Positions 15,758 through 24,247 of a DNA stretch of 51,124 bases are shown here, piece after piece (the stretch's first letter is position 1; each line of letters opens with the position of its first letter). This DNA comes from Phenylobacterium sp. Root700 (lineage in GTDB: Bacteria > Pseudomonadota > Alphaproteobacteria > Caulobacterales > Caulobacteraceae), in assembly GCF_001429025.1 (NCBI RefSeq), contig NZ_LMHT01000032.1, positions 71,862 through 122,985 of the forward strand, given 5' to 3'. The notes under the pieces are model-generated. The model was given only the letters and a program-made list of their open reading frames with translations. It did no database searches and was not told the origin of the DNA. Made by a program: the position numbers and the translations under genes.

Positions 15758-17377
15758 ATGGCGAACGGCTTTCCAGCGGCGGTTCTTCTCCTGGCTGCGG
15801 CGTACGGCGGCGACGCCAGCGGCGGCGCGCCTTCCGGCGTTACGATCGCGACCACCTGCAGCGCGGAGGCCCAGGCGCGGTTCGATCAGGGCCTCTTTCT
15901 CCTGCACAGCATGATGTACACGGAGGCCCGGACGGAGTTCGCGGCCGCCGCCAAGGTCGATGACAGGTGCGCGATGCCCCAGTGGGGAATCGCGATGACC
16001 TGGTTCCAGCCCCTCTGGTCCGGGCAGCCCACGCCGCAGGCGTTGCAGACCGGGTCCGACGCGATCGAGAAGGCCAAGTCGCTCGCCGTCAGCGAGCGCG
16101 ACCGGGCCTACGTCCTGGCCGCGGCGGGCTACTATCGTGAGTGGCCGGCGACAGGCACGCCCATCCGTCTGCGCAACTGGGAAGCCAGCCAGCGGGAGCT
16201 TGCCGTCCGCTACCCAGGCGATGTCGAGGCCCAGGCGTTCTGGGCGCTGTCGCGACTGGCGGCCGCCGACAAGTACGACAGGACCTATGCGCAGCAGCAA
16301 TCGGCCGCCCAAGCCCTCGAGAAGTTGCTGGAGCAAAGGCCGGAGCATCCGGGCCTGATGCATTATCTGATCCACGCCTATGACAACCCGGCGCACGCCC
16401 ATGACGCCACGCATCTGGCCAAGGCGTATGAGGGTGTCGCCCCCAACGCTCCGCATGCGCTTCACATGCCAAGCCACATCTATGTCCGTCTCGGCGCCTG
16501 GCCCCAGGTGGTCGAGTGGAACATCAAGTCGGCGGCGACGGCCAAGGCGCAGCCCGCGGAGGGCGATCGGGTCTCGCGCGACTATCTGCACGCCCTCGAT
16601 TACATGGCCTACGGCTACCTGCAGATGGGCGACGATCGGAGCGCGAAAGGGGTCCTGGAGCAGATCGATCCGAAGGTTCTCTACCAGTTGGGCTTTGGTC
16701 CTGCGGCCTACGCCCTGGCGGCCGTGCCGGCGCGCTTGGCGCTTGAGCGGGGCGAGTGGAAGCAGGCGGCGGGGCTTCGGGCACGCTGGGTCGACTACAA
16801 CTGGGACCAGTTCCCGTGGGCTGAGGCCGTCACCTACGCGGCGCGAGGCCTGGGCGCGGCGCGGACCGGCGATACGAAGGCGGCGAACGAGGCGATCACG
16901 GAGCTCGAACGGCTCAGCGCGCGGGTCGATCTGTCTTGGTGGAAGGACCGGGTCGCGATCGACCGGGACGTCATCCTGGCCTGGTTGGCCTACGACCGGC
17001 AGGACACCAAGCAGGCGGTTGACCTGCTCTCCGCCGCGGCGACCAGGGAGATCGCTGCTGGAAAGGACCCGGCCGAGCCCGGCCATGTGATCTGCGCCAT
17101 CGAGCAACTGGGGTTCCTGTTGCTTGAACTTAAGCGCCCGCAGGAGGCGCTGGCGGCCTTCGAGGCCTCGCTCAAGGATTCGCCCAAGCGGTTCAATTCG
17201 CTCAGCGGCGCGGCCCGAGCGGCGCAGGCGGCGAAGCTGACCGAGAAGGCGAGGAGCTACTATTCGGAGCTGGTGGAGATCAGCGCCCCGGATACCGACC
17301 GGCAGGCCTACAAGGACGCAAAGGCCTATCTGTCCTCAAGTCGGGCGTCAGCCGCTCTGGCGCTCCCCGGCCATTGA
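15758..17377 (+). CDS. Exported TPR-like protein with conserved histidine motifs
   Basis: A 539-residue protein built from tetratricopeptide-like helical repeats. The N-terminus MANGFPAAVLLLAAAYGG is short and hydrophobic and may be a signal peptide. The N-terminal block FDQGLFLLHSMMYTEARTEF and the MPQWGIAMT motif are followed by HYLIHAYDNPAHA (His202, His206) and HALHMPSHIYVRLG (His233, His236, His240). These His-rich motifs recur, as I recall, in a widespread TPR family of unknown function, and suggest a metal site or catalytic centre. Canonical TPRs continue to the C-terminus (KRPQEALAAFEASL). ATG 15758 is used; TTG 15752 is an alternative. Function unknown. Confidence 0.72.
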   Translation: MANGFPAAVLLLAAAYGGDASGGAPSGVTIATTCSAEAQARFDQGLFLLHSMMYTEARTEFAAAAKVDDRCAMPQWGIAMTWFQPLWSGQPTPQALQTGSDAIEKAKSLAVSERDRAYVLAAAGYYREWPATGTPIRLRNWEASQRELAVRYPGDVEAQAFWALSRLAAADKYDRTYAQQQSAAQALEKLLEQRPEHPGLMHYLIHAYDNPAHAHDATHLAKAYEGVAPNAPHALHMPSHIYVRLGAWPQVVEWNIKSAATAKAQPAEGDRVSRDYLHALDYMAYGYLQMGDDRSAKGVLEQIDPKVLYQLGFGPAAYALAAVPARLALERGEWKQAAGLRARWVDYNWDQFPWAEAVTYAARGLGAARTGDTKAANEAITELERLSARVDLSWWKDRVAIDRDVILAWLAYDRQDTKQAVDLLSAAATREIAAGKDPAEPGHVICAIEQLGFLLLELKRPQEALAAFEASLKDSPKRFNSLSGAARAAQAAKLTEKARSYYSELVEISAPDTDRQAYKDAKAYLSSSRASAALALPGH

Positions 17378-17448
17378 AGCGCGCCATGGGGGGAGCCTGC
17401 CCTCGCGTCATGCTTGCGTGAGCGTGTTCATGCTCCCAAGCTGACGTC

Positions 17449-18219
17449 ATGAACTCAGACATCAAGCCCGCCGCCACCATCCTGCTGCTGCGCGATGCGC
17501 CGGCGTTCGAGGTGTTGATGGTCAAGCGCCATCACCAGATCGACTTCGCATCGGGCGCCCTGGTGTTTCCAGGCGGCAAGAGTCATGCGGGGGACCATGA
17601 CCCCGCATGGGCCGACCATGCCCTGGGCTGGTCGGGGTTCGACGCCGAGCAGCGGGGCTTGCGGATCGCCGCCATTCGCGAGGTGTTCGAGGAGGCCGGC
17701 GTGTTGCTGGGGCAGCGTCTGGACGGCTCGCCGATCGGCGGGGAGGCCTGCCCGCTGGAGGTCCGCAAGGCGGTCGACGCCGGGACCATCGCGTTTCTTG
17801 ATGTCGTGCGCGATCTTGGCGTGCGGATCGACCTTGGCGCCCTGACGGTCTTCGCGCGCTGGATCACGCCGCCGCTGACGCCCAAGCGGTTCGACACCTG
17901 GTTCTATGTGGCTGATGCGCCGGACGATCAGCTGGCCGCCTGCGACGGGCGCGAGACGGTCGACGCTGAATGGATCGAGCCCAAGGAGGTCCTGCGCATG
18001 GCGCAGGCCGGTGAGCGCAAGGTGATCTTCCCGACCCGAATGAACGTGCAGCTGTTGGCCGAGGCGTCCAGCGCCCAGGACTGCATCGACCGCGCGGCCG
18101 CCAGGACGCTGGTCACCGTCGAGCCGCAGATCCAGGCGCGTGACCACGGCAAGGTGCTGGTCCTGCCGCCGAACGCCGGTTACGGCGTGGTCGAGGAACC
18201 GCTCGAGAATGTGATGTAG
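17449..18219 (+). CDS. NUDIX hydrolase
   Basis: A 256-residue NUDIX-superfamily protein. The fold begins with PAATILLLRDAPAFEVLMVKRH and VFPGGK. The catalytic Nudix helix is REVFEEAGVLL (near residues 79-89), but the spacing between the GG and the RExxEE motif is expanded by about 35 residues. This is typical of the NUDT19-like subgroup that acts on CoA derivatives, though the true substrate cannot be told. No clear ribosome site precedes ATG 17449. It is convergent with the Hpt gene, with 4 bases between stops. Confidence 0.8.
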   Translation: MNSDIKPAATILLLRDAPAFEVLMVKRHHQIDFASGALVFPGGKSHAGDHDPAWADHALGWSGFDAEQRGLRIAAIREVFEEAGVLLGQRLDGSPIGGEACPLEVRKAVDAGTIAFLDVVRDLGVRIDLGALTVFARWITPPLTPKRFDTWFYVADAPDDQLAACDGRETVDAEWIEPKEVLRMAQAGERKVIFPTRMNVQLLAEASSAQDCIDRAAARTLVTVEPQIQARDHGKVLVLPPNAGYGVVEEPLENVM

Positions 18220-18223
18220 CGGC

Positions 18224-18694
18224 TCAGGCCGCCGCGGTGACCTTGCGTTCCAGTTCCTCGATCAGCACGCGGCCGACGGGATGGTCGTCAGTCTTGATGT
18301 TGTCGCGGACCGCGGCCTTGATGCCGTCGATGTGAGCATCGACCAGGGCCATGGAGACGGTCAGGCGCTTGTCCTTGTCGTCGATCAGGCGGCAGAGCGA
18401 GGCGCCGATGCGGGTGATCAACGGAAACTCGTAGGTGGTTCCAAGGCCCTTCAGGTCATGGGCGCGCAGGTAGAGGGTTTCCATGGTCTCGGCGGTGACG
18501 CCTTCGTCATGGACCCGCTGGCGAGCAGCGTCGAGCTTGAGCACTTCGTCGGCCAACCACTGCGAGAAGTTGCCGGAGAGGCTCTTCAGCGCGGCTTCCG
18601 CCTTGGCGATCGCGCTAGGGTCGATCGCGCCGAACCGGCCGCCGACCTTCAAACGCAGGCTGGGGGGGTGGGTGACCGGGTTTTGCTGGCTCAC
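18224..18694 (-). CDS. Hpt domain phosphotransfer protein
   Basis: A 156-residue soluble protein with a single histidine-phosphotransfer domain. The phosphoacceptor is probably His79 in LRAHDLKGLGTTYEFPLI, the classical Hpt AHxLKG-type motif. Such proteins relay phosphate between the receiver of a hybrid kinase and a response regulator. It stands alone, but two hybrid kinases lie within 12 kb. GTG 18694 is the start, with AGGAG seven bases upstream. A TTAAC half-site lies about 45 bases upstream, without a partner. Confidence 0.8.
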   Translation of the reverse strand: MSQQNPVTHPPSLRLKVGGRFGAIDPSAIAKAEAALKSLSGNFSQWLADEVLKLDAARQRVHDEGVTAETMETLYLRAHDLKGLGTTYEFPLITRIGASLCRLIDDKDKRLTVSMALVDAHIDGIKAAVRDNIKTDDHPVGRVLIEELERKVTAAA

Positions 18695-18770
18695 AACGCT
18701 CTCCTGGAACAGTCGAGCGTCAGATTAGGTCGGATGCGTTAACAACGAATGAGCCGGGAACCCACGGTAA

Positions 18771-19553
18771 TCATACGGAAAACTGCTCGGCGAGCACGCG
18801 TTCCTCGAGACTGCGGCCCGCGTCGAACAGCATATGAAGGGCCAGGGTGCGGTCCTCGGCGATGTGAACTTCCATCACGTCGCGGACCTCAAAATTGTCG
18901 GCCACGGCGCTGACCGGGCGCTTGTCGGCCTCGAGGATCTCGAAGGTGACGCGGGCGGTGTGGGCGAGCAGGGCGCCGCGCCAGCGCCGGGGCCGGAAGG
19001 CGCTGATCGGGGTCAGCGCCAGCACCTTGGCGTCGAGAGGGATGATCGGGCCGTGGGCCGAGAGGTTGTAGGCGGTCGACCCGGCTGGGGTCGCCACCAG
19101 GGCGCCGTCGCAGGAGAGCTCGCCCAGCCGCACCTTGCCGTCGATGGAGATGCGGAGCTTGGCGGTCTGGCGGGTCTGACGCAGCAGCGAGACCTCGTTC
19201 ATGGCGATGGCGCGGTGCTCGTGTCCGTGAATGTCGAGCGCGGACATCGAGAGCGGATGGATCACGGCGCGTTCGGCGGCGTTGATCCGCTCCAGCAGGG
19301 CGTCCTCGCTGTACTCGTTCATCAGGAAGCCGACCGAGCCGCGGTTCATGCCGTAGATCGGCCGCTCGTCGCCCAGGTTCTCGTGCAGGGTCTCGAGCAT
19401 GAAGCCGTCCCCGCCGAGGGCGACGACGACCTGCGCGTCGGCCAGCTTGGCCTGGCCATAGCGCGCGATGAGGGCGTCCTTGGCCTCCTGGGCCTCGGGG
19501 CGGTCGCTGGCCACGAAGGCGAGGCGGGTCACGAAGGGCTCAGGCTTGAACAT
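18771..19553 (-). CDS. nadK: NAD kinase
   Basis: A 260-residue NAD kinase, which phosphorylates NAD to NADP in the cytoplasm. The diagnostic motifs are [11 protein letters not shown] (GGDG, near residue 48), [12 protein letters not shown], the NE motif in [11 protein letters not shown], and the glycine-rich [21 protein letters not shown]. The length is slightly short but normal for alphaproteobacterial NadK. It shares its strand with the Hpt gene downstream and the DUF2336 gene upstream, 33 bases away, and may be co-transcribed with the latter. Confidence 0.93.
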   Translation of the reverse strand: MFKPEPFVTRLAFVASDRPEAQEAKDALIARYGQAKLADAQVVVALGGDGFMLETLHENLGDERPIYGMNRGSVGFLMNEYSEDALLERINAAERAVIHPLSMSALDIHGHEHRAIAMNEVSLLRQTRQTAKLRISIDGKVRLGELSCDGALVATPAGSTAYNLSAHGPIIPLDAKVLALTPISAFRPRRWRGALLAHTARVTFEILEADKRPVSAVADNFEVRDVMEVHIAEDRTLALHMLFDAGRSLEERVLAEQFSV

Positions 19554-19586
19554 CGCCCGGCAGAAGCCCGTGAAACGGTCGATCCG

Positions 19587-20708
19587 TCAACCAGGGTTCA
19601 GCGCCTGACGAAATGCGGCGCCGGCGATGTTCGGCTCGAAGGGCCCAAAAGCGCCGCGCGCGCGGCGTGCGCCCTCGGGGCCGCCGCCCGGCTTTCCGCC
19701 GTTCAACTCCCGCACCAGGTCAAGGATGGTGGGGAACACGCTGCGGTCGATTCCGACCGAGGCGCAGGCCAGGGCCAGGAGTTCGGGGTGCTCGGAGCCG
19801 ACCGCTGAGCGCACCTGGCTCGGTTCAAAGCGGCCTAGCGTGGCCAGGCCGGCGACAAACAGCGACAGCTTCCGCTCCTTCAGCGCCCGCAGCAGGTAGC
19901 CGGGGCGGAGCTGGCCGGACATGTCGAGCTTGGCGATCAGCCGTCGCTCCATCTCCTCGCGTTCGCCGATGCGAACCTCGGTGACGCCGGCTTCGGTCTC
20001 GATCGCCCCGCCATGGGCTTCCTGCACCGAGGCGCCGAGCGCGGCGTCCAGGGCCGCCGAATCCAGCCGGAATCTGCCGATCAGCGATTGCCGCAGGGCC
20101 TGGCCGACCCAGACATAGAGCTCGCGGGCCAGGTCGTCGGTCAGGCCGGGATGGCGGGTCAGCGGCGAGCGCATCGCCGCGACGCGCTCTGAGGCCTTCA
20201 CCAGCACGGCCAGATCGTGCGCGCCGACCGCGGCGGTGTCGTTGCCGGCCAGGGCGGTCAGCACCGCCGGCTCGTTCTGCTGAAGAATGGCGGCGACCAC
20301 GGGCGGGCCGATGTGCGGACGGCGGGCGACCTCGATCTGATGCTCGATGGTGGCCTCGACCAGAAGGCGGATCAGGTCGTGATCCTTCAGCACCGGACTG
20401 GCGGCGATGATCGGGCGGGCGATCTCGATGTCGTCCAGCGCCAACACATTGACCAGGGCCGAGGGCGCCCAGGCGGCGTGGGAGAGCTTTTCGGAGAGCC
20501 GGCGGCGGATATCGCGCTCGGCCTCGACCACCAGGCTCATGAAGATGGAGTTCAACAGGGCCTGGATCGGCCCCGACGACATCAGGCTGTTGGCGCTTTC
20601 GCCGGCGTCGCACAGGTCGACGATGGACAGCAGCAGACGTTCGCGATCAGCCGGCGCGCGGCTGCGGGCCAGGTTCAACAGTTCGTCAGCCTTGGCGGTC
20701 GCGCTCAA
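19587..20708 (-). CDS. DUF2336 domain protein (second)
   Basis: A 373-residue predominantly helical protein of the DUF2336 family, without signal peptide or membrane helix. It is a distant paralogue of the protein at 14.5 kb: both carry the (P/A)(I/L)(I/L)xASPVxxDxDL block about one quarter in and a long central helical domain. An Ala/Gly-rich, basic C-terminal tail (GGKPGGGPEGARRARGAF) is likely disordered. The start is TTG 20708 with GGGGA upstream; the first in-frame ATG would remove about 40 residues. Function unknown. Confidence 0.72.
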   Translation of the reverse strand: MSATAKADELLNLARSRAPADRERLLLSIVDLCDAGESANSLMSSGPIQALLNSIFMSLVVEAERDIRRRLSEKLSHAAWAPSALVNVLALDDIEIARPIIAASPVLKDHDLIRLLVEATIEHQIEVARRPHIGPPVVAAILQQNEPAVLTALAGNDTAAVGAHDLAVLVKASERVAAMRSPLTRHPGLTDDLARELYVWVGQALRQSLIGRFRLDSAALDAALGASVQEAHGGAIETEAGVTEVRIGEREEMERRLIAKLDMSGQLRPGYLLRALKERKLSLFVAGLATLGRFEPSQVRSAVGSEHPELLALACASVGIDRSVFPTILDLVRELNGGKPGGGPEGARRARGAFGPFEPNIAGAAFRQALNPG

Positions 20709-20766
20709 ACTGGCATCCCCAACAGGCGAAGCGCCTAGCTTCGAATCTGCGCCTGACCGATGAAAA

Positions 20767-20790
20767 CATGGTTAGTAGCTGTTGACCATG
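20767..20790. promoter_or_regulatory. Imperfect 24-bp dyad upstream of glpK
   Basis: CATGGTTA, eight bases and TGACCATG form an inverted repeat with 7 of 8 arm positions matching. It ends 42 bases before the glpK start and lies between divergent glpK and DUF2336 genes. Its position fits an operator for glycerol metabolism; no regulator gene is nearby. Confidence 0.35.
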
Positions 20791-20832
20791 TGACGCAAAG
20801 AGCCGCAGTCGCTTGCGGAACAAGGGGCGGAG

Positions 20833-22332
20833 ATGTCTGAACCTCTGATTTTGGCCCTCGATCAGGGCACTACCTCGACGCGAGCCATCCTGTTCGACGC
20901 CAAGGGATCGCCGATCGCCGACGCCGGTCGGACCCTGGAGCAGTTCTATCCCGAGGACGGCTGGGTCGAGCACGACGCCGAGGAAATCTTCGAAACCTCC
21001 GTGACCGTGATGCGCGAGGCGATCGCCAAGTCGGGCCGGTCCATCGAAGACATCGTCGCCATTGGCATCACCAATCAGCGCGAGACGGTGGTGATCTGGG
21101 ACAAGGTCACTGGCAAGCCGATCCACCGCGCCATCGTCTGGCAGGACCGCCGTACGGCGACGACCTGCGAGCGCCTGCGCGCGGCGGGCAAGGAGAGCCG
21201 GGTCACCGACATCACGGGTCTGCTGCTCGATCCCTATTTCTCCGGCACCAAGATCGCCTGGATGCTGGGCGCGGTCGAAGGCGCCCGGGCCAGGGCCCAG
21301 GCCGGGGAGCTGCTGGCCGGCACGATGGACAGCTGGGTGATCTGGAAGCTGACCGGCGGGGCCTCGCACGTCACCGACGCCACCAACGCCTCGCGCACCA
21401 TGCTCTTCGACCTGAAGGCCCAGGCCTGGTCGGCCGAGATGCTGGAGATGCTGGACGTCCCGGCCGCCTTGATGCCGCGCGTGCTCGATTGCGCCGACAT
21501 CTTTGGCGACACCCAGGCCGACTTGCTGGGCCGGTCCATCCCGATCCGCGGGGTGGCCGGTGACCAGCAGGCCGCGCTGATGGGGCAGGGCTGCATTCGC
21601 GCCGGCGAGATGAAGGCCACCTACGGCACCGGCTGCTTCATGCTGGTCAACACTGGCGAGCACTTGGCGCCGTCGCGCTCGCGCTTGCTGACCACGGTCG
21701 CGGCCCGGCTGAACGGTCGCACCACCTATGCGCTGGAAGGCTCGATCTTCATCGCCGGGGCGGCGCTGCAGTGGGTGAATGAAGGCCTCAAGGTCGAGGG
21801 CGGCGGCGCCGGCGTCGAGAAGCTGGCCCAGAGCGCCAAGGACGATCACGGCGTGGTTCTGGTGCCGGCCTTCACGGGCCTCGGCGCCCCGTGGTGGGAC
21901 GCCAATGCGCGGGGCGCGCTGTTCGGCATGACCCGCGACACCGGCCTGGCCGAGATCGCGCACGCGGCCTTCGACGCCTGCGCGCTCCAGACTCGGGACC
22001 TGATCGAAGCCATGCGGGCGGACGCACCCGGCGCCTTCGGCCAAGGCGTCGAGTTGCGGATCGACGGCGGCATGTCGCGCAGCGTCTGGTTCAGCCAGAG
22101 GCTGGCGGACCTGACCGGGATCGCGGTGGGCCGCGCGACCTATCTGGAGACCACCGCCCTGGGCGCGGCCCTGTTCGCCGGCATAGGCGCTGGGCTCTTC
22201 GCCGACGCGGAGGAGGCCACCGGCTCGCGCCCCTCGACCGAGCGGTTTGATCCTTCGCCAAGCCGGCATGAGCGCGAGGCGGCCTACGCCCGTTGGCTGG
22301 ACGCCGTCGCGCGGGTGCGGACCGAGACCTGA
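20833..22332 (+). CDS. glpK: Glycerol kinase
   Basis: A 499-residue FGGY kinase that phosphorylates glycerol to sn-glycerol-3-phosphate. The N-terminal phosphate-binding block is LALDQGTTSTRAILFD, then ITNQRETVVIWD and the substrate region IVWQDRRTA. The second FGGY signature is around GVELRIDGGMSRSVW near residue 400. The length is exactly typical. The start has GGGGCGGAG upstream. No glpF, glpD or glpR is adjacent, so the gene is a single unit here, probably controlled from the dyad just upstream. Confidence 0.94.
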   Translation: MSEPLILALDQGTTSTRAILFDAKGSPIADAGRTLEQFYPEDGWVEHDAEEIFETSVTVMREAIAKSGRSIEDIVAIGITNQRETVVIWDKVTGKPIHRAIVWQDRRTATTCERLRAAGKESRVTDITGLLLDPYFSGTKIAWMLGAVEGARARAQAGELLAGTMDSWVIWKLTGGASHVTDATNASRTMLFDLKAQAWSAEMLEMLDVPAALMPRVLDCADIFGDTQADLLGRSIPIRGVAGDQQAALMGQGCIRAGEMKATYGTGCFMLVNTGEHLAPSRSRLLTTVAARLNGRTTYALEGSIFIAGAALQWVNEGLKVEGGGAGVEKLAQSAKDDHGVVLVPAFTGLGAPWWDANARGALFGMTRDTGLAEIAHAAFDACALQTRDLIEAMRADAPGAFGQGVELRIDGGMSRSVWFSQRLADLTGIAVGRATYLETTALGAALFAGIGAGLFADAEEATGSRPSTERFDPSPSRHEREAAYARWLDAVARVRTET

Positions 22333-22344
22333 CGGTCGCCGTGG

Positions 22345-22941
22345 TTAGGCGGCCATCGCCGTCCGCCGCCGCCGAATAGCTGCGCCGGCGAGGCCGAAGC
22401 CCGTGATCATCAGCGCCCAGGTTCCGGGTTCCGGCACGGCGCTCCAATGTCCGCGGATCTCGCCGCCGGGGTACGCCGTCGAATGGAGGTTGAGATAGGC
22501 TTGGCCGGTGTTCAGCCCCGCGAAGAGCGCGGATTCCGCGCCTGCCGCCGTGCCGCCGTTGGCCGTGACGAACGTAGCGTTGTAGGTGCTGAGCAGGGTC
22601 AGATCGAAGACGTTGGAATAGGTCCCGCTGGAGACCCCGGTCGGAAACCCGATGAAGGTGGGCGTCTGGGTCGCCACCCCGACATTGTTCGGGGCGGGGG
22701 CGCAGCAATGGATGTGCGCCGCGGTGGTGAGGCCGACGAGGTCCTGGAACGTCACCGAGAGGCTCATGGTGTGGGCGGTGGTGTCGACGATCAGGGTCGC
22801 GAACCCGGTTCCGGGGCTGAAGTTCGCCGGGTTCTCGTTCGTGCCGGCGAGGGTGGTCTTGTAGACCGTCGCGGCTTGGGCCGCGCCAGCGACAGAAAAG
22901 CATGCGGCTATGGCCAGCATCTTGATTGTGTTGTGGGACAA
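22345..22941 (-). CDS. CHRD-domain protein with PEPxxWA-CTERM sorting signal
   Basis: A 198-residue exported protein. The signal peptide ends at AGAAQA (about residue 23). The middle is a CHRD domain, with AGTNENPAN, TAAHIHCCAPAPNN, and a closing YLNLHSTAYPGGEIRGHW. The C-terminus carries VPEPGTWALMITGFGLAGA followed by RRRR, the alphaproteobacterial PEP-CTERM signal for exosortase-dependent sorting to the surface or extracellular matrix. TTG 22941 is chosen because GGAGG sits seven bases upstream; ATG 22920 would cut into the signal peptide. No exosortase is in the window. Convergent with glpK. Confidence 0.85.
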   Translation of the reverse strand: MSHNTIKMLAIAACFSVAGAAQAATVYKTTLAGTNENPANFSPGTGFATLIVDTTAHTMSLSVTFQDLVGLTTAAHIHCCAPAPNNVGVATQTPTFIGFPTGVSSGTYSNVFDLTLLSTYNATFVTANGGTAAGAESALFAGLNTGQAYLNLHSTAYPGGEIRGHWSAVPEPGTWALMITGFGLAGAAIRRRRTAMAA

Positions 22942-23230
22942 TTTCGACCTCCGCGGTGGAACCTGCAACGACGAGGATGAAGTCAAAGTCCGCAGATCCC
23001 CCTCCGCGAACACGCATACTGGTAAGCGTCACTGTGGATGGGTGTTTGGATATCGTAGTTATTCGAAACTCTGACGCGGAATGACTTGAAGTCAATCCCG
23101 CATTAACCGTGATCGCGCCGGCAATGGCCGCCGACAGGGCCGTGAACCGCGCGCTTGACGCTCGGGGCCAGCGGCGCGACTCTGGTGATCAACGATCAGG
23201 CACGATCGCAGAAGACTAGGGGAGGCCGCC

Positions 23231-24001
23231 ATGGCCGATGGTTCGCTTGCGAGCGTAGGCTCGCTCAAGGGCAAGGTCAGCGCCGAAGAGTGGAAGGTGC
23301 GGGTCGAACTCGCCGCCCTCTACCGGCTGGTGGCGCTCTACGGCTGGGACGACGCCATCTACACCCACATCTCGGCGCGTATTCCGGGCCCCGATCACCA
23401 ATTCCTGATCAATCCCTACGGCATGTATTTCGGGGAGATGACGGCCTCAGCCCTGGTGAAGATCGACCTGGACGGCAATATCCTTCAGGAGACGCCGTTC
23501 TTCATCAATCCGGCGGGCTTCACGATCCACTCGGCGATCCACGCCGCGCGGGAAGACGCCCACTATGTCATGCACCTGCACACCGACCAGGGCGTGGCCG
23601 TGGCGGCGCAGAAGGACGGGCTGTTGCCGCTGTCGCAGCACGCGCTGATCGTGCGGACCATGCTGGCCTATCATGACTATGAAGGCATCGCCCTGAACCT
23701 GGACGAGCGTGAGCGCCTGGTCGCCGACATTGGCGACAAGCACCTGATGCTGCTGCGCAATCACGGCACCCTGGCGGTCGGCGAAAGCGCGGCCGACTGC
23801 TGGATCCGAATGTTCTATCTGGAGCGCGCCTGCAAGCAGCAGGTCATGGCGCTGTCGGCAGGTCGAGATAACGTCCTGATGGCGCCGGAAGCCGCGCAAG
23901 ATGAAGTGAAGATGCAGTTGGCGCGGGGACTTGGCGGCCAGCTTGCGTGGCCCGGCGCTTTGCGCCAGCTGGACCGCGCCTTGCCGGGCTACGACGCCTA
24001 G
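23231..24001 (+). CDS. Class II aldolase/adducin family protein
   Basis: A 256-residue protein of the class II aldolase/adducin fold, usually metal-dependent sugar-phosphate aldolases or related decarboxylases. Visible are THISARIPGPDHQFLINPYG, the probable metal-binding histidines in VMHLHTDQG, and LLRNHGTLAVGES. ATG 23231 has GGGGAGG at ideal spacing. The gene stands alone, between the CHRD protein (divergent) and a strong terminator. The substrate cannot be assigned; proteins of this exact subtype are often annotated only at family level. Confidence 0.85.
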   Translation: MADGSLASVGSLKGKVSAEEWKVRVELAALYRLVALYGWDDAIYTHISARIPGPDHQFLINPYGMYFGEMTASALVKIDLDGNILQETPFFINPAGFTIHSAIHAAREDAHYVMHLHTDQGVAVAAQKDGLLPLSQHALIVRTMLAYHDYEGIALNLDERERLVADIGDKHLMLLRNHGTLAVGESAADCWIRMFYLERACKQQVMALSAGRDNVLMAPEAAQDEVKMQLARGLGGQLAWPGALRQLDRALPGYDA

Positions 24002-24026
24002 AGACTTGCTTGAGGATTAAGTAAGG

Positions 24027-24058
24027 CGGGCGCCGGTTCTTGGGCGCCCGTTTTCTTT
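24027..24058 (+). terminator. Rho-independent terminator after class II aldolase gene
   Basis: CGGGCGCC and GGCGCCCG form an 8-bp GC stem with an 8-base loop, followed directly by TTTTCTTT. It lies 25 bases after the stop codon. Confidence 0.85.
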
Positions 24059-24083
24059 GCGGTTACGAAACAATACGCGTCAT

Positions 24084-24102
24084 CGACACCCGAGAAGTGT
24101 CG
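24084..24102. promoter_or_regulatory. Dyad upstream of RND efflux operon
   Basis: CGACAC-N7-GTGTCG is a perfect 6-bp inverted repeat about 145 bases before the adaptor gene. It lies in the only intergenic space that can hold the operon promoter. It could bind a TetR-type repressor, although no such gene is near. Confidence 0.3.
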
Positions 24103-24247
24103 TGGTGCGAAGCTTTCGTCGTCTATTTCAAGTCAGACACGCAAAGCCATCGTTCTGTCACTGGACGGCGCCTATGTGGTCGCCATAAGACCCGGTTCGA
24201 TTCACGGCCACCCCCTCTCCATTTGGAGTTCGCGGAGTTTCCCTAGC

